Shown piece after piece: positions 35,081-45,947 of a DNA stretch of 64,000 nucleotides. The stretch covers positions 34,325,458-34,389,457 of the forward strand of contig OY987225.1 in NCBI GenBank assembly GCA_963920705.1, read 5' to 3'. The notes under the pieces are model-generated. The model was not told where the DNA came from and made no database searches. It saw only the letters and a list, made by a program, of their open reading frames with translations. The translations under genes were made by a program, and so were the position numbers. Numbering within the stretch: the stretch's first letter is position 1; every line of letters starts with the position of its first letter. The stretch is from Odiellus spinosus. Taxonomy: Eukaryota; Arthropoda; Arachnida; Opiliones; Phalangiidae.

Positions 35081-35672
35081 TTCAAGGGATGATGAAATGC
35101 TTATAAATTTAATTATGAATAAAATGTAAATCTATCATTTATTTAATAGGTACGAGAGATGCGCGAAACCGATGCGCAGAATAAATAAAACTGATTTATT
35201 TCTATGGCACAATTTTTTCAGATTCAAATTCCCTAACTCTTTCAGGTTTTTCCCTGACCTTTTTCCAACGATTTTCCCTGACCGTTCGGCTAATACTACA
35301 CAATTTTTAAGCTTTTATTGTTTTATATAATCGCGTTCGCCTAACTTTGTTGCAGGCGTATCTTTGTTCTAATCTATACAACTGACACGCCGTCAGCTGA
35401 GAATCTTTTCCGCGGATAATGATTGCAATTTCCTGGCTTCTCGAAAGATCTTTAAATTCCCTGACTTCTTAAAATATCTTAAAATTCCCCGACTTTTTGG
35501 TTCATTTTTAAATTCCCTGACTTTTCCCTTTTCCCTTGTTTCCCTGACTTGTGGCAACCCTGATACATGTACGCGCTTTAAGGGATAAATAATGAAATTT
35601 CGAGCTAAAATATACTTTGAGATCTGTTTAAGTTAATTATACATTTTAAAAGAGGTTTCATAGTCCCTTTAG
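35081..35672. mobile_element. TTAA-type MITE, copy 8, hosting a CAGGGTTG element
   Basis: TTCAAGGGATGATGAAAT on the left pairs with TTTCATAGTCCCTTTAGA on the right; both TTAA ends have one change. A CAGGGTTG element occupies 35205-35562. An inner TTAAGGGATAAATAATGAAA at 35578 resembles another left end. Confidence 0.5.
35205..35562 (+). mobile_element. CAGGGTTG element, copy 3 (left end damaged)
   Basis: Ends TGTGGCAACCCTG, but the left end has lost the CAGGGT bases and begins TATGGCACA. The core at about 35331-35430 matches the other copies; only about two 28-bp-type units follow. Nested in a TTAA MITE. Confidence 0.78.
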
Positions 35673-36133
35673 AATCAGGTTTAAAATTTTTAGACTAGGC
35701 ATAAATATTTTAAGAAATCATATATTCTAACTTTTGAATAAAACAAGATTGATATTTTTAATTAATATCAATTAAAAGTACTCGGTACTGGTACTGGTAA
35801 TTATAATAATGATATAACGTTGGCAGCTGAAAAATATATAATGGATTGAGTTGGAAGTTATGATATATAATAATAATTAATAATTTTGTTCTATCATGCG
35901 AATCTATTTGGCAAGTAATTAAGAAACAGAGGGGGGAGATGTAAGGGGGTGCCATTGCTCGAAAACTTTTTTTTTCTAGAATAAATAATAATCCGAGTCA
36001 CGCTACTATTAATGTAAATTAATGCTTCCTAAAACTGGTAGACCGTCAAAGAGTAAACTCAAGTGAAAATTTGACAAAAAACAAAAAAAAAAAAAAAATA
36101 CAATAAATATTTTTCTAGAATTATTATTGAAGT
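35673..36133. other. Unassigned AT-rich DNA
   Basis: GGTACTGGTACTGGTA at about 35786-35800 and an A run near 36083-36099. No gene recognised. Confidence 0.45.
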
Positions 36134-36470
36134 CAGAAGCCGATGAAACCCTCCTTTGAAGTCTACTACTCCAATGTTCCATTTAGCGCTCTTCTCTGTA
36201 TGGGTAAAATTCACAATTTTACGAATTAGAAGGGGTCCTACTTCATACCCCCCTGTCTACGGAAAATTGGAAATTTCTCTCTCCACAAACGACGACGTTT
36301 TTTTGACGAACTCCGAGGCTGCTAGAGATATTCGCTCGACGAACTCCCGCTCCGAAAACATCTACCGTTAGGAGGCGTACGAATCGCGCCTTTTGATAAT
36401 AACCCATACAGAGAGGGGTAGACAAGACCCGGGAGTAATAGACTTCAAAGGAGGGTTTCATCGGCTTCTG
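36134..36470 (+). mobile_element. CAGAAG-family MITE, copy D (7-bp TSD TTGAAGT)
   Basis: A 337-bp copy from CAGAAGCCGATGAAACCC to GGGTTTCATCGGCTTCTG with TTGAAGT directly flanking both ends. Same internal plan as copy C; GAATTAGAAGG replaces GAGATCGGAGG. The short frames on both strands here are repeat shadows. Confidence 0.95.
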
Positions 36471-36696
36471 TTGAAGTCTAGTTCACGCAAATTTTTAAAG
36501 AATTGGGAGGCAAAATTTGTACAAACCCTTGGCCATGCTTAATACCTAGACCGTTACGTAATCATTTTTAGGAACCATTTTTGATATTTAAGATTGGTGT
36601 ATTATATTTATGATAACAATCACGGAAAAATATTTGAATCTTAAATTAGTTTTCAACCTCGCACCCTTTTAATATTGCATTCGAAAATATAAATTG

Positions 36697-37272
36697 CTAA
36701 AGGGAGAATGAAATATAATCGAGGGATTTTTTGGTAATTATCTACTTTTAACTCGAAGAATTAGTAGGCTAAGAATCCGCGGAAAGTTTGATATCTCTGA
36801 CCAATGAGCGCCTCTTTAGCTTAGTTTCGAATTAAACCTAGGTATATTACAATACGAATAAAGCTTCACTGATTGGCCGGAGACTCGGTAACGACGAGAT
36901 TTCAAAACTATATCTCCATAGATCCTTGTTAAGCCTACTAATTCCGAGTAAGATAATTTATTTGTATCCGAATATTTGTTTATAATATTATATATTTATA
37001 ATTCTATAGGTACGACTGTCAGTCTGTCTGTCGGTTGGGAACTCTAAAGTTTACACGCAAAGTTAGTTCATACAAAATTCGCTTTAGTTATGGGTCTATA
37101 GATTTAGAGATTTTAACCAGTTTAATTTCGTGTGTTAAATTTGGTTTAAGTGAATTGAAACCCTGTTTCAAACAATTATTTTGTAAAGAAATGAAAAAAA
37201 ATAGAGGAATTTAAGTATAAACTATATAATATGATTATATTTAATTAACTAGCGGCTGCATTCTCTCTTGAA
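36697..37272. mobile_element. Probable TTAA-type element, copy 9, with nested foldback
   Basis: The left end CTAAAGGGAGAATG pairs loosely with GCATTCTCTCTTGAA (37258-37272). Inside, TAGTAGGCTAAGAATCC and GATCCTTGTTAAGCCTACTA are inverted, and CCAAT-type motifs lie at 36799-36807 (GACCAATGA) and 36870-36878 (TGATTGGCC). The right boundary is uncertain. Confidence 0.42.
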
Positions 37273-37861
37273 ACCCTAAAGCTACGCGGCGAAGAATTAT
37301 TTCAAGCGTGATAAGTGGCCTGACCGCTTAAAAGTAATTGTTTGAAATATTAATTTGCGCTAATCCTCGCGCGACGGTTTAAAAACTAGGCTAACCCCCT
37401 ATGCTATAAAACCAATTTCAACTTGGGTTGGGAAATAATTGGAAAATAATTTTCCTTTTTTTATATTTTCTTCTAAATCTTTAAGAAAAAAAGATTAAAA
37501 CGTATTAAAACACGAAGCGTTAAAATGGTTTTAGTTAAAATTTAAAAAATTGTTTTCAAAATTAGATTATAAGTTTGGTACAACATTTCAATTTGTTAAA
37601 CCAATTTAATTAATTTTACTAATTAAATTTAACTAATAAAATATGATATTAGCGTCATAAACTTTGTAGCAATTAAGTACTTGTAATAATGAAAATTAGA
37701 AGTTAATTATTGGTTTTTAAGAAGAATCTTATATTCGTGAAACAGGAAACAACGGATTTCTGTTCACGTGAACCAGAGCTAACACTTTTCTCATAATTTC
37801 CACGATTTCCCATAATTATGCCACATTTTAAAGATTTTCCCTGATAATTTAGATCCGAAAG
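37273..37861. other. Unassigned AT-rich DNA
   Basis: No feature recognised; probably old repeat DNA continuous with the flanking element pieces. Confidence 0.45.
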
Positions 37862-38017
37862 GTAGTTGACTTGATCTGGATTAAGTACTTTTACGAAAAA
37901 GACCGCGCGAAATCACGCGATGACGTAGAATTGCGGGTAATTTTTATAAAGTGACTAAAATGAAACCCTATTTGGTTTAATACTTTTTTTAAGTATTTAC
38001 CTTCATTATCCCTTTAA
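37862..38017 (-). mobile_element. Truncated TTAA-type element with CGCGCGGTCT core (reverse)
   Basis: Read on the minus strand it starts TTAAAGGGATAATGAAGG (38017 leftward) and carries the core of copies 6 and 10: TACGTCATCGCGTGATTTCG, CGCGCGGTCTTTTTCG, GTACTTAATCC, CAACTACCTTTCG. About 230 bp normally lying between end and core is missing, and the other terminus was not found. Confidence 0.6.
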
Positions 38018-38397
38018 AAATAAATTCAAATGAAATCCTCCCGTCTATAAATTAGGGATAGATTTTGATTATCCACGGATCAAAGACGAATTCGGCGAAA
38101 GACTAACGGATTACCCGTTTATTTCTCATTGAATTTAATTTTTTCTTCAATCTATTTAGTTCTAAGAACGGAACGAAGTTAACCCGAGGCGCTAGGGGTC
38201 GCTTTTTACCAGGTAACGCCTTCCAATCGACGCCATCGCTATCACCATCCTCTTATACTTTCTACACTACATTTTATTTTGTTTTATTTTACCTATAAAC
38301 ATCTTAACCTACACATTCCTTAAAATATCCCATATATCGATAACAATATTATCATCCAATATCAAGTTAAATTGCTATTCATAAACATATGGGAAAA
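38018..38397. other. Unassigned DNA
   Basis: No feature recognised. Confidence 0.45.
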
Positions 38398-38775
38398 ATT
38401 AAATTTTTCCATGTTTAAACAGGGAATAATTAAATTTTTCCAGGTTTAAACAGGGAATAATTAAGTTTTTCCAGGTTTAAACAGGGAATAATTAAGTTTT
38501 CCCAGGTTTTAACAGCGAAAAATGAATTTTTTCCAGGTTTTAACAGCGAAAAATAAATTTTTTCCAGGTTTTAACAGCGAAAAATAAATTTTTTCCAGGT
38601 TTTAACAGCAAAAAATTAATTTTTTCCAGGTTTTAACAGCGAAAAATAAATTTTTTCCAGTTTTAACAGCGAAAAATTAATTTTTTCCAGGTTTTAACAG
38701 CGAAAAATTAATTTTTTCCAGGTTTTAACAGCGAAAAATAAATTTTTTCCAGGTTTTAACAGTGAATTATAAAAT
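38398..38775. repeat. 30/31-bp minisatellite (TTTCCAGGTTTTAACAG)
   Basis: About twelve units. The first three or four read TTTTTCCAGGTTTAAACAGG with a GTTTAAAC palindrome; the rest read TTTTCCAGGTTTTAACAGCG with GAAAAATAAAT. This is a clean switch between two unit types along the array. Confidence 0.95.
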
Positions 38776-40155
38776 TATTTTGACAAATAATCTTTACATT
38801 TGACCCCAAAAAAGTCAATTTTGACCTTTCCGCAAAAGGTTAAAAATGTTTTCAAGTGCGAACGAGGCTAATATTTCCAGACTTACGAAAGAGCATTTTG
38901 TAAATTTTCATTATACAAAAGACCAAAGATTTTAAGAAATAATTAAAAATTGGGTTTTACCCAAATTATTCTTAGCTAAGATCCGGTTCAGGGCCGAAAA
39001 CCTTTCAATTTTTAAATCGCCGTAATTTATTTTTCTTCTAAAATTTCGAATTGTTTAATTTCTAATTTTTAAATTTAAATATTAAATTTCTATTTATTTA
39101 AAAGGTTTAATAGAAATTAGAATAAACTCGTTTTTTTTATAGAAGTGCGAAGTAAGTCCGTCTTATTTTAAAAAATAAATAAATTTGGATTTAAATTTAA
39201 TTCGTTATGTCACGATTCCTTCGTGTTGTATTTTCATTTCAGTAACGGGGGCAAAGTTACCATAGAATTGTACAACGAAATGGCGGTTTCATTCCAGTAT
39301 AAAGGCGAGAAATATGACGTCACGCGCAAACTTAATTTAATTTCGAATAAAAACTCCGCCGTATAGAATAAGGGATTAACGCGAGCCCAATCTTGACAAA
39401 TGGCTAACATGGGCGTAATTTTGGATTAAATCTCTGTTTCGTCAATAATCCCCTTCTCAAAATTAATCCTAGGCCCTCCTAGCATCCGTTTAGAATTTAT
39501 TTTAAAATATATTTTATTGCCATTTTTTTTTAAACCAATCAGATTAAATTAAATATGAAATACGGTTTTGAAATTTCAAGGGTTAGTTGCTTCGAAATTA
39601 AATGTTTTTAAATAATATTTGCCTAACTTTAAAAAGTGCGCGTCATAGTTCATGACCCCCTTCCATTGGAGATTGGAGGAGGGGCTACGGGAAAAGGAGG
39701 CGTGTCTAATTTTCCTTAGGCGAAACAAATATATATTTTTATCAGTTTTTTAGGTTTTTCTCGGTCGAAATGGGGATAATTTTGCAAACCACCCCTAACC
39801 CTTTAAAAGCTTAAAAATAATAATACGTTTTTCCATTGACGTAATTTAAACGCTGACAGATAGCTTGTTAAAAATTGTTAAAATTTTTACCCAACAGTGT
39901 GGGTGTTTAAGTATTTTTTTCTTCTCTAAAATCTAAACTGTAGATTAGAGTATTAATAACCACCCCCATTTGTGTCAGCTCAAAAAGAAAAAAAACCAAA
40001 TATCACCCTACCTTTTCTGTCAATGACATTAATTTTATTAGGACCTTTAAGGCCATATCTAACCAAATTTGGTTTGTCCTAGTAAATTTAACAAAGAGGG
40101 TTACAATATTTCGTAATTTTCGTAGGCGGGTATTCTAACTTCTAAAAAAGTAAAA
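38776..40155. other. Unassigned AT-rich DNA, 1.4 kb
   Basis: A perfect TGACGTCA lies near 39316 within a GC-richer patch (39240-39420). No gene or repeat unit recognised. Confidence 0.45.
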
Positions 40156-40293
40156 TACTAGGTTCAATTTCATCTTAATTTGACAGCGCGTATAAAGCTA
40201 AACTACATTTTATTTCCACGTTATATTTATTAAGAAATAAAGGGAATTTAACTCACAACGCGCTGTCAAAACAAAATGAAATTTAATATAGTA
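40156..40293. mobile_element. Small foldback MITE with GACAGCGCG arms
   Basis: Arms of about 35 bp are inverted (TTGACAGCGCG on the left at about 40180-40190, CGCGCTGTCAAAAC on the right from about 40258) with TACTA/TAGTA at the edges; 138 bp in total. No target duplication seen. The word ACGCGCTGTCAA recurs near 52160. Confidence 0.6.
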
Positions 40294-40921
40294 TTAATCT
40301 TACGAATTAATTCAACTAGAGTTTTCAATACGCGTTTTAAATCTATTAACGTATTTTTTCTTCGAGAGATAGGGAGACGCGAGCCTTAGTTTATTATTGT
40401 AAACTCAGGGTGATTCAATCGGATTTTTAAAAACGCGAGCGCGCGCGAAATCACGAGATTTAATTAGAATCAGTCGGAGATTTCATCACGAGCAAAGTTA
40501 AGTTAAAATTGTCGTTATTTGGTTTCAATAAGAAAGAAGGTAGGTTAAGGTTCGTATCCGTTGTAAACTCCGATTGATTCTTAACACTATGGATATCATT
40601 TCATTACAAATCGACGAACTTTTTCAGTTTGAGAGTTCATTTGGTGGAAACTCGGGTTTCTTTCTATTTTGTTAGAGATGTTGGGGGAGTGTAGTTTCGA
40701 ATAATAACGACCAAAACCTCGAAAAAAACCAAATTCTAACAGTACATTTATTATTTCGGCGATCTCACCTAAGGTGCTTATACTAGATAATCGAAATCGC
40801 ATTTTCCACAAATTTTTATACGCCCATTCAATGATAAATTTGCGCCATCGAAATATAAGGGGTCTTGCCTAAATAGTGTCACGTTCATGGGGGCCGAAAT
40901 AGAATAGAAATTTGAAGAAAA
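40294..40921. other. Unassigned DNA
   Basis: TTGTAAACTC(A/C)G recurs near 40397 and 40561 (also 20570), beside GCGAGCGCGCGCGAAATCAC at 40436. A 71-codon minus-strand frame at 40596-40811 is not recognised. Confidence 0.4.
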
Positions 40922-41600
40922 TATTTTTAAAATATTGAGCATATTCTTTATAATAAATCTAAATATTGAGCATATTCTTTATAATAAATCTAAATATTGA
41001 GCATATTCTTTATAATAAATCTAAATATTGAGCATATTCTTTATAATAAATTTAAATATTGAGCATATTCTTCAGAATATATAAAATATTGAGCATATTC
41101 TTCAGAATATATAAAATTGGAGAGCATATTCTTCAGAATATATAACAATGGAGAGAATATTCTTCAGAATATGTCAAAATGGAGAGAATATTCTTCAGAA
41201 TATGTCAAAATGGAGAGAATATTCTTCAGAATATGTCAAAATGGAGAGAATATTCTTCAGAATATGTCAAAATGGAGAGAATATTCTTCAGAATATGTCA
41301 AAATGGAGAGAATATTCTTCAGAATATGTCAAAATGGAGAGAATATTCTTCAGAATATGTAAAAATGGAGAGCATATTCTTCAGAATATATAATAATGGA
41401 GAGAATATTCTTCAGAATATGTAAAAATTGAGAGAATATTCTTCAGAATATGTAAAAATGGAGAGAATATTCTTCAGAATATATAATAATGGAGAGAATA
41501 TTCATCAGAATATATAAAAATGGAGAGCATATTCATCAGAATATATAAAAATATAGAATATTATTCAGATTATACAAAAATATAGAATATGCAGAATATA
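40922..41600. repeat. 31-bp minisatellite, two unit types
   Basis: About 21 units. The left block has AAATATTGAGCATATTCTTT; the right block has GGAGAGAATATTCTTCAGAA. Right-block units carry the dyad ATATTCT-TC-AGAATAT. Because 31 is one more than a multiple of three and the unit lacks stops, all three plus-strand frames stay open across 41117-41424 and give the same repeating peptide; this is an arithmetic effect and not a gene. Confidence 0.96.
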
Positions 41601-42106
41601 TATATAAATATATAATATCCAGATCAAAATATTGATTAGATATTTTCAATTCTAACACTATTTAAGTTTATAATTTGAAGAAAGTTTGATTTCATGTCTT
41701 AGAAAGGCGTAGGTGGTGTGGCATAATCCTCATAGTAGCGTGAGATTCTTTAGCGTCGCCCCCTAACAAGGATATGAACTTAAGAAGGGGGTGGGGGGAT
41801 CTGGGGATTGAATCTGTGTGGAAATAATTTGTAAAAGAGAGAGAATGTCGGTCCTCTGTAGTGTTTTACGGATTTGGAAAATGAATAATAGTTGAAAGAA
41901 GCCAATTGATTATTTTCTTATTTTATCTACCTCAGAAATTCAAGGCTGCGTGCGAGAGGGGGGGGGGGGGCTAATCTTTTTTTATTTTATTTCAAATATA
42001 TCCAAGTGGTCCCGCATTCAGCCCCATTAATTACTTTAAAGCTAGGCGAGAAACATACATTCATTAACATTTTTTCAATCGAAAGCAACCGCGCGAGAAG
42101 TGAAAA
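41601..42106. other. Unassigned DNA with G13 run
   Basis: Thirteen G at 41958-41970 and a G-rich patch at 41788-41800. No gene recognised. Confidence 0.45.
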
Positions 42107-42658
42107 TTAAAAGGGATACTGAAACGAATTTTTACGAAACTTAAAAACCTTTCCTAACACGATTTAAAGTGAAACTGACACTTTTTCACGAACTATAAAT
42201 AAAAATTGAGTAGCATTTTCGTTAAGATCGTGTAAAAACGATTCAAAATATATATATACATATGTCATAGAACAAAATTCCCATAACAGTAAAAATACAT
42301 ATTTTATAACCACCATTTTCGAAATTTTAAATTAAAATTTCCCGCGATCTACGTCATCATTATGGTCGCGTGATTTCGTTATTTTATAGAGCCTACAGTT
42401 GATTCTCAGCACGTGATAAGATCGTTTTCGCGCGGTCTTTTTCGTAAAAGTACTTAATCCAGATCAATTCAACTACCTTTCGTCATTTTTATTGAAATAA
42501 AAATGACCTATATATATTAACATTTTAATTTTAAGATTCTTAGTTCACGTGTCAACCGGTAGAGGGATAAAATTTTGAATATGACGTCTTAATAGCATGA
42601 TAAAACAAAATATAAATCATAATGAATTGGAAAAATATTGGTGACAGTATCACTTTAA
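42107..42658 (+). mobile_element. TTAA-type element with CGCGCGGTCT core, copy 10
   Basis: TTAAAAGGGATACTGAAAC on the left pairs loosely with GGTGACAGTATCACTTTAA on the right; 552 bp. The core (about 42350-42481) matches copy 6, but a stretch of about 45 bp (42380-42427) lies between GTGATTTCG and TCGCGCGG. A second AAAGTGAAACTGACAC-type end near 42165 hints at nesting. Confidence 0.7.
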
Positions 42659-43229
42659 AATACAAAACATGGAGTTAATTTTGACACGAAAATTAAATGT
42701 AATAGAAGTAGTAATGAGCCTTTCTCTCTATTGCGTCTAAGTCAGTAAACGAATTACGGCAAACGAATCACCCATCCATTAAAATTCGCGTCAGACTTCT
42801 CGAGAAAATTAGAAATATCGGTAATTAACATTCTAAGAAAAAAGTAATTAGAAATTTCATTTCTTTACCTGGCACGTAATGAAAATTAACAGTAATTATT
42901 ACATCATTAAAGAATATTCGGAATTTCATGAATTTTTTTTTATTTCCGTTGCAAAGAACTTTCAAATACGTTTGAAATACGTTTTTTTATTTTTTATTAT
43001 TTATTCGTCTAGCCTTCCGCTACGTTAAGAACTAATCATACTTAAACTAAAATTAACTTCTAAATTCCATAAAATATAAATTATTATTACTACGAATATT
43101 GAGCTATAATTAATAGTTTTTAAAACCCCGTTTTTAAAACTAAATTTAATTTGGCCTAATTTAGAAAAATTAAGAGCTCCACAATTTTCTATAATATGTT
43201 GAGCTATAAATAGTAAGTTGGCCTATAAT
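42659..43229. other. Unassigned AT-rich DNA
   Basis: No feature recognised. ATATTGAGCTATAA words near 43095 and 43195 lead into the following repeat. Confidence 0.45.
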
Positions 43230-44110
43230 TGTTGACCAGTTCAAATTCTTTAAGAGTTTCCCAGGCTCCAAAAGATTTTAAACTTAAATTAGACTATTTG
43301 GTAAAATGTAATTTGGCCTATTTATTAATTGCAATTAAGCCTATTTAGTAGGAAAGAAGTTCAAATTCTTTCAGAGTTTCCAAGGCTCCAAAAGATTTCA
43401 AACTGAAGTTGCCCTATTTGATGTAAATTGGCCTATTTATTAATTGCAATTTCGCCTATTTAGTAGGAAAGAAGTTCAAATTCTTTCAGAGTTTCCAAGG
43501 CTCTAAAAGATTTCAAACTGAAGTTGCCCTATATAATGTAATTTGGCCTATTTAGTAGGAAAGATGTTCAAATTCTTTCAGAGTTTCCAAGGCTCCAAAA
43601 GATTTCAAACTGGAGTTGGCCTATTTAATGTAATTTAGCCTATTTAGTAGGAAATAAGTTCAAATTCTTTTGGAGTTTCCCTTGCTCCAAAAGATTTCAA
43701 ACTGAAGTTGTCATATTTAATGTCATTTGGCCTATTTAGTAAATGGAATTTCGCCTATTTAGTAAATGTAATTTCGCCTATTTAGTAAATGTAATTTCGC
43801 CTATTTAGTAAATGTAATTTCGCCTATTTAGTAAATGTAATTTAGCCTATTTAGTAGGAAAGATGTTCAAATTCTTTCGGAGTTTCCAAGGCTCCAAAAG
43901 ATTTCAAACTGAAGTTGGCCTATTTAATGTAATTTCGCCTATTTATTAAATGTAATTTGGCCTACATATTAAATGTACTTAAGTCTATTTAGTATGAAAG
44001 AAGTTCAAATTCTTTCAGAGTTCCCAGTTCTCCAAAAGATTTCAAACTGAAGTTGGCCTATTTAGTAAAATATCACAAGTTACTATTTTAAGTTGAGCTA
44101 TTTAATAAGA
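43230..44110. repeat. Composite repeat: about 95-120-bp units with 23-bp sub-array
   Basis: TTCAAATTCTTT(C/T)(A/G)GAGTTTCC, then GGCTCCAAAAGATTTCAAAC, then GCCTATTTA blocks. Seven long units start near 43239, 43359, 43472, 43566, 43648, 43868 and 44003. At about 43726-43850 the tail expands into five or six 23-bp units (TATTTAGTAAATGTAATTTC + GCC). Unit length varies with the number of tail copies. Confidence 0.9.
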
Positions 44111-44652
44111 ATATTGACCTACTTATAAGTAATTAATAAAATGTAAGAATAAATTTGCCTATTTAAAAATACAAGATTAAATTAACCAATAAAATTCAAA
44201 TTAATCTCTATAAACTTATTTCTAATATTAGACGCGCAAAATTCCTTGGAATTAGAAGCCAATTCTAATTTAGAACAAGGGTAGAAGGCTCTTACGCTCT
44301 AAATTACTTGGAAGACGATCGAGACAAAATTACGATTGGCAATTTAAAAAATATTCAATTTTCCGAACAAGATTAAATACCTAATTAATCTTTGATTAAA
44401 ACGTCTATTAACTTTCATCACTACGAGAAATAAATTCGAACGAAACTCGATAAATTTCGAAAGAGATATTTCGAAAAAATGGGTGGGAGAGAGTAATTAA
44501 AAAAAATTTTCTTCCTTCTTAGAGCCGTAACCAGCTCCCCACCCTATTACAGATGTCGTCATAAAATTCAATTCATTTTAATTTATATTATCACAATAAT
44601 TAAAAAAAGAAAAAAAGGTTTGGTGCGAAAATAACCTTGACTTTCTCAAAAA
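44111..44652. other. Unassigned AT-rich DNA
   Basis: No feature recognised. Confidence 0.45.
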
Positions 44653-44860
44653 TTAAAGGGATAGTGTCACAAATATATTTTTTACGTGACGCTGACATTA
44701 AATTGGTAGGCCAGCCCGATGGAGATATATTTGAAGAGGCCCGAAATTAGTTAAAACCTACGTCATTGACCAAAAAACACAATATATTTCATTCAAATTT
44801 TCTTAGAATGGTAACGAAAATTTAAATATTAATAATTATAACGCGTTACTACACCTTTAA
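44653..44860. mobile_element. TTAA-type MITE, ACTGTCACC subfamily, copy 11
   Basis: The left end TTAAAGGGATAGTGTCAC pairs partly with the right end GTTACTACACCTTTAA; 208 bp with TTAA edges. Interior diverged. Confidence 0.55.
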
Positions 44861-45940
44861 ATTAAAAACTACAATTTACTTCGGATATTAAAGGTGATAA
44901 TTAAATATTTAAGCCTGGCTAAGCGAAACTAATTAACTCGTAAAAGAAACGAAATTAAATATAAAAAAGTCCAAATAACGAAAAAACATATTTTACAGAA
45001 AATAAATTAGCGGAAATATATTTTTCCTCGCGAAATTAGCCCAATGAAAACTAAGTATAACCTCATGCGCGTGTGTTTAATTATTAGCTGTCATAATTAT
45101 TATATCTAGAGCTTTGCGCGCTTTTTATTTCCTGGCCACCGAATATAATTACTCATAAGAATGGACATATTTTTTTTTTCTCTCTCTCTCTCTCTCTTCT
45201 AAGTACTACAGCTGAACAAGTAACAACTTTCGTTCGTTGAAGGTCGTGTCGCGATATTTGCATGATAAATTGAAGTCGGTAATTACCGGTACACGCGGGT
45301 TTCTTTCTAAGGGTAATTAAATATAATTACCCATTTTTTTTTCCTTTTAATAATTATAAATCTACCTTAACCATATTTCCATATTTTTTTGTTTTATTTT
45401 TTATGATTTTTGCTTACTAACCGTGAAATAATTAAAAGTAATTATGGTACCTACAAGAAAATAGGTCATTTTAATTACCTCTACATTAATAATAATAGTA
45501 TAATGGTCAAAATGTTAATTAACCTAAATTGAGAATATTAAATTGGCGTAACGGTAAATTTATCTTATTAAGGGTGAAGGTTTCATTTTACGTGTGCATA
45601 TTTAAATTTAATTTTAAGTTTCTAACCCTAATTTTCCGTAAAATTAGTTTAAAATTAACATAAAAGGGTATTAAATGTTTTAAAAATAATTTACGGTTTA
45701 TAAAACAACGCATTTGAATATATTTAATAACGTAATTAGATCCTAATTTATGCATAATTTATGGTAAATAAATATTAAACAAGTTGGTCATAATTGTATA
45801 ATAGTTTCACTCATGAAAACTTCTGCAAAAATCTTTGGCTTTAAATTGTTTATTCAGCAACTCCTCGTCACGGAATACGTAACGAATTAGCTCTAGGAAA
45901 GGCACGTGACGTATACCACGACTACTTGTTTATAGCTACC
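44861..45940. other. Unassigned DNA with CT microsatellite
   Basis: CT repeat at about 45179-45197. TTAAGGGTGAAGG at 45567 is a weak TTAA-type end without a partner. No gene recognised. Confidence 0.45.
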
Positions 45941-45947
45941 ATTATAT

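Noticed and set aside
30265..36461. Recurring short frames with similar peptides (9719, 11034, 30256 and 36134 copies)
   Set aside because: They repeat only because they lie in CAGAAG MITEs; frames are interrupted differently in each copy, so there is no sign of selection on protein.
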